Positions 60,299 through 64,000 of a DNA stretch of 64,000 bases are shown here, piece by piece. Source of the DNA: Lepidonotus clava (Eukaryota; Annelida; Polychaeta; Phyllodocida; Polynoidae); contig OW387147.1 of NCBI GenBank assembly GCA_936440205.1, positions 28,173,629 through 28,237,628 of the forward strand. Reading direction: 5' to 3'. The position numbers were made by a program, and so were the translations under genes. The notes below the pieces were generated by a model. The model saw only the letters and a list, made by a program, of their open reading frames with translations, was not told the origin of the DNA and did not search any database. Position 1 is the stretch's first letter. Every line of letters begins with the position of its first letter.

Positions 60299-61287
60299 CA
60301 CTTAATGTTAATACCGTCACGCCTGGTTGGCCTGCAGACCCCCTGCAGCGATGGCGCCAGTCAAGACGGATCCACCTTGACTGAAGACACTGCAGTGATT
60401 CCTACTTTTGTAGGGTTTCTTACTTTTGCCTGATCTCTGCTTGCGAATGTTTTTGTTTGTTTGTGTTTTTTTCCACTCAGGCATTCATATTAGAGCATTC
60501 TTTTCCTGTGTCATTCAGATAAAAATTAGATATGAGACTCCATACTTCTAAAAAAATAAAATATAAAAGAGTAGGAAGAAGTCTATATTGATTTAAACAC
60601 CAGTCTGATTCTGGGTAGGGGATATTGGTGGTCTCATATACAGGTGATCATGTCAGTCCAGTGGTTTGTCTTTATTCCCACATCAATTAGGAGAAATTCA
60701 GGAATCAGCTGTTTCCCAGAGAGAAATCTACTGTTTGTATAAGAAATCAGTCACAAACTTGAAATGCAAATTATCAAAATCTGCTGTCAAGTCTGGTCAC
60801 CAATGTGTCACAGATTAACCACAAATAAATTCATAGTAATTGATATCATAAAGATCTATTAGATGTTTCCACCGAAGTCTCTGTGAAATGCAGTGAAGCG
60901 TAATGTTTAAGTTTCTCTAATCGCTACATTTAGTCATAGGCGATTTTACGCTCTCTGGGTTAGCAAGGCTTTGACGATCAGGGGATCCAAAATAAGACTG
61001 GCCCTGGCTTTGGACTGGCCGGAGTAGGTTTATTTGTATGTCCCGGGTTAGCACACTGGAAGTTTAAGAATTGATTGTCATACATTTTTTTACAGCTGTG
61101 AATGGTGTCACGTCTCAGAGCGTTTACCAGATTTATTATATCCAAGGTGAAAATTACTGTAAACAAGACAAAGGAAAATATGTTCAATGTTTATCGGATC
61201 ATTATTTTCACTAATACTGGCAATTTATAAACACCAAACACTCGATTATCCGTATTTGTTTAACACTGTCCTTCTTGTGTATTTCAG

Positions 61288-61402
61288 GAAGAACTCTTGG
61301 AAGAAAGTAAGCGTAAATTTGAAGAAGCAACTGGAAAGCTTGACACAGTTCACCAAAGTGAAATGGAGGAGCTACGCAAAGAACTCGACAAGAAATACCA
61401 AG
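61288..61402 (+). CDS. AKAP9/pericentrin-like scaffold, body exon 7
   Basis: 115 bases, phase 0 in and phase 1 out (CAAG|GTGAGC). It reads EELLEESKRKFEEATGKLDT through EMEELRKELDKKYQ, again coiled coil with the family's spacing. The acceptor TTGTGTATTTCAG is good. This is the most 3' exon I am confident of; the gene runs past the window. Confidence 0.85.
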
Positions 61403-63514
61403 GTGAGCAGACTTTGACCTAACTTCCCCAATGTGTCACAAACGAACAATTTGTTCAGATTATAGTCCTGGACGGTCAGACCTGGCATACCATAACTTTA
61501 CCCAAATGAGTGACGATATTCTAGTAATAAAAGGTATGGGAGTAAAGTATTGACTTCCTCGCTTCGGCAGCTGTTTGAATTTAAGAAGATTAGAGCAGAG
61601 CTTTAGGTTATTTTTATCGTGTACAGTCTGTGTTTGGTCGACTAGACTTCATTCATACACGTGGTCGTTGGCCTTATAATTCTTAACATAATATAATATC
61701 TACAATGTGAATATTTGATGTGCTTCATATATAAAAGTACTTAGCATAAATTCTGGTTGTAGTTTAATTTTCTTAAATTGTTGTTAGCATCATTCATTGG
61801 TTAAATAATCGTCTCTTTTCAGATGAATTATCATTTCCTTACATTTCATTCTTCAGCTTAAATGCTAGATTCTGCATTAGCTAACCCACGGTTTTTTCCA
61901 ATTATTTAAGCAACACATTTAAGACCGCGTAAATTTAGGGATTCTAAATTAGATTGAAACTCATATCCACGTGTCCATGCGATATTTATGATACTATACA
62001 AGGATCTTGACCCAAATTCCATACCACTACTAATCTAGTTAACGCAGATTGACGTAGTTTTGTTGCATGTATGGAAATTGTCTTCCAAGCGGCACGTATC
62101 AAAGCTATTTGCTCTTGTCTTATCATGACGGTAAAACGTTTGAGGGACATTAGAAGTGGTTATCAACAACCATCCAGGTCACGTATGATACACTTCGACT
62201 TTTGAAGTATGAGAATTTGCTAGGATCAATCTTATATTTGGTTCCAATTTATTTCTGATTGAAGTAAGTGTGCCTGACTGTTAACAGTAATCGTCAGATC
62301 GTGAGGAATCCGTGTACCATGGGGGATACTTGGGTTGTTGGGTTCCACAGCTTATGTAACTTGGAATTGGCACGGTTAATTTGTTGTCTAGTTAAAGTAC
62401 CAGGTACTTCAAACGTATATTTTAGGTGTAATTGTAGTTACTAAAGTAGGAAAAGTTAACAAACCAACAGGTGATAGTTGATGAGAACCGTCTGCATTAT
62501 TTTTTTAAGGAAGAATTTATATTGGAGATGCATGGGCAGCTTGCTGACATAGTTTTGTAATTTAGGCACCCGGCCAGAGCGTGGAATGAAACCTTCATTT
62601 CGAACAGGGTTCTAATTGATAAATACATTCTTTAAGCAAATATTCAAAGAGCAAATTATAAAATATATATGCACTTCACGCTCAATTTCAAAAAGTGAGT
62701 AAACTCTTTGGCACTCTTGATGTAGTCGCGTGAACCTTCGCCAAGAGGGAGCAATTCAGTAACTTGGCGCTCAGTGTTCATGGAGGGTTTGATCCCTCAA
62801 ATAAGGAATGTAGAGTCATGTTGTAAAATGTCTCAGTTGGCCGAGAAGAGGCCGCTTATAAAGGACCTAGGCATACAATGTTTGCCGAACTTGATCAGAG
62901 TCAGCCATTGCTAACTCTAGAGCTGGCAGCAGCCCAACCTTTTACATCATCTTTGTTTTAGTTAAACCCTTAGAAAGAACCGATACAAAATTGTATCGGT
63001 TTTTTCTATTCCTATCTGGTCTCTTCCAATAATTTCTTTGGAAAAAAAAACACTATTAAATGCACTTGGCCTTAAAATTCAGCTGTAATGTGCCTATTAT
63101 GTCACGTGGTATTTTGGTTAGACTTGCTCGTTTCATATCTATCTGGCAATAATCTTAACTTGAGCCTAAAATAAAGTTGGTAGTTATGCTTCCTAAAGTA
63201 GAATGTGTATGTATAAGCGCTATGTTATTACGGTAGCCTTTTTGCTTGAGGCATACTTCCAGTGTTAACCACGAGTACAAGGAAGCCATACATCTAGACC
63301 AGTCATCGAATAAAACGTCTTTGGTACAGCCAGTGTGATGTGAGGGTGGTTCAAGTTTCAATAAGTTCAAGTACTTGAAGTAGTCTAGGTTCTGAAAAAC
63401 CAAATGGCTTCACGTTATGTGGAATGTATTGTGTTATCCAGGGTCTCCATTCAGTTAATTTATTTTCAAGATTCAATATTTTCTTAAGTGCTAATTCTAT
63501 ATTTATCTGTTCAG
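61403..63514 (+). other. Intron (2.1 kb)
   Basis: GTGAGC ... TATCTGTTCAG, phase 1. It holds the long hairpin at 62971-63008; otherwise AT-rich with nothing recognised. Confidence 0.5.
62971..63008. repeat. Near-perfect 38-bp inverted repeat
   Basis: Two 18-base arms with one mismatch around a 2-base centre; the inner 11 bases of each arm (AACCGATACAA and TTGTATCGGTT, outer edge at 62978/63001) pair perfectly. The RNA would form a stable hairpin, but the loop is too small for a typical microRNA precursor. A tiny MITE or cruciform-prone palindrome is more likely. Confidence 0.75.
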
Positions 63515-63531
63515 AATCACCCAGGAGGAAG
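63515..63531 (+). CDS. Candidate 17-base micro-exon with GC donor (scaffold gene)
   Basis: A strong acceptor (branch-like GCTAATT about 20 bases before a pyrimidine tract and TTCAG) precedes AATCACCCAGGAGGAAG. After the phase-1 exit at 61402 this reads ESPRRK and leaves in phase 0 at AAG|GCGAGT, a possible GC-AG donor. If that donor is not used the frame runs on to a TAA at 63586-63588 through a hydrophobic stretch. A true exon end further right is also possible. Confidence 0.35.
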
Positions 63532-64000
63532 GCGAGTGAGCTCCTCTACGTACTTGTGATAATTGGTTTAGTTATGTCAGTACGATAACAGTTTCTCGGC
63601 GTAACAATATGCATCGATAATTGTATTGAGTAGAAATCCAAGCCTTGCGTGCCAATTTGCAAAATTAACTCGCAAACTTTGTTATAATTATAGATGTTGA
63701 AACATCAATTCCTATTACCTATTTCTCTAGGGATGTCCAGTAAAAGTTACATTCATAAAAGAAAAAGCATATCAAGATATTTTAAATGATTAGTATGATT
63801 TACCAAACTAGCAGTAATAACATTAGGGTTAACCATGCACGTTAATGCTGATTATATTACCGTTCTTGTGTAAAGACACAGTTTTGTTTCCTTTTGTACC
63901 CATTTTCAGTAGGCCTTACCTACCTTTGTCATAAGACCCATTAAGTTAGCCATGTTAACCCATTAGACACAGGGTGCTACGTGTAGCGTGCAATTCACTC
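63532..64000 (+). other. Probable intron, continues past the window
   Basis: AT-rich, no supported exon or repeat seen. The remaining exons of the scaffold gene should lie to the right. Confidence 0.4.

Larger units (their letters stand above)
54043..61287 (+). other. Intron (7.2 kb) with a candidate internal first exon
   Basis: GTGAGT ... GTATTTCAG, phase 0. It contains a CTCF-like site (54504), a candidate first exon (55673-55780), a small ORF (57642-57773), a GC-rich stretch at 57.7-58.1 kb, and three K50-type homeodomain sites (60262-60298). A lone CAGTGTCCGAAATTAAG near 56026 may be one end of a decayed transposon. Confidence 0.55.

Overview
This is a window of animal (metazoan) nuclear DNA, most likely from a marine invertebrate. 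Coding exons are flanked by GT-AG introns of 0.4 to about 10 kb, the non-coding DNA is AT-rich with homopolymers and short tandem repeats, and there is one eukaryotic tRNA-Ser gene with a Pol III T-run terminator. There are also small non-autonomous DNA transposons with hAT-like CAGGG termini. I cannot name the species, or even choose between an invertebrate deuterostome and a mollusc-like lophotrochozoan, from the sequence alone.

Layout, all main genes on the + strand. (1) 1-2638 is the 3' coding end of an unrecognised long coiled-coil protein whose exon is open to the left edge; its 3' UTR probably reaches about 4.4 kb. (2) 4.4-30.6 kb is mostly non-coding. It holds a dense regulatory-looking island at 5.4-5.8 kb, the tRNA-Ser(AGA) gene at 25.06 kb, a MITE at 22.5 kb, and three short exon-like units (10726, 18791, 21927). 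Each of these begins with ATG and ends in phase 0 at a good splice donor; two have a TATA-like box at promoter distance. A fourth lies at 30597. (3) 34616 to the right edge carries the body of a giant coiled-coil gene: exons 34616-34759, 35180-35437, 35851-36814, 37298-42616 (5.3 kb), 43840-43898, 53683-54042, 61288-61402 and probably 63515-63531. The phases agree at every junction. Its 18-residue periodic coils and a segment close to human AKAP9 as I remember it suggest an AKAP9/pericentrin-type centrosome or Golgi scaffold; the C-terminal PACT region would lie beyond the window.

The four upstream candidates look like alternative first exons of this gene. Within its long introns are further exon-like units: a GC-rich, CCAAT-bearing promoter with a hydrophobic leader at 44.8-45.1 kb, an exon-like frame at 49.94-50.09 kb, and a clean 36-codon candidate first exon at 55673-55780. 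Those with an ATG end in phase 0, matching the phase-0 acceptors downstream. The most interesting reading of the window is therefore one scaffold gene with many promoters, possibly with a secreted-protein gene nested in an intron. No virus-like element, CRISPR array or operon was seen.
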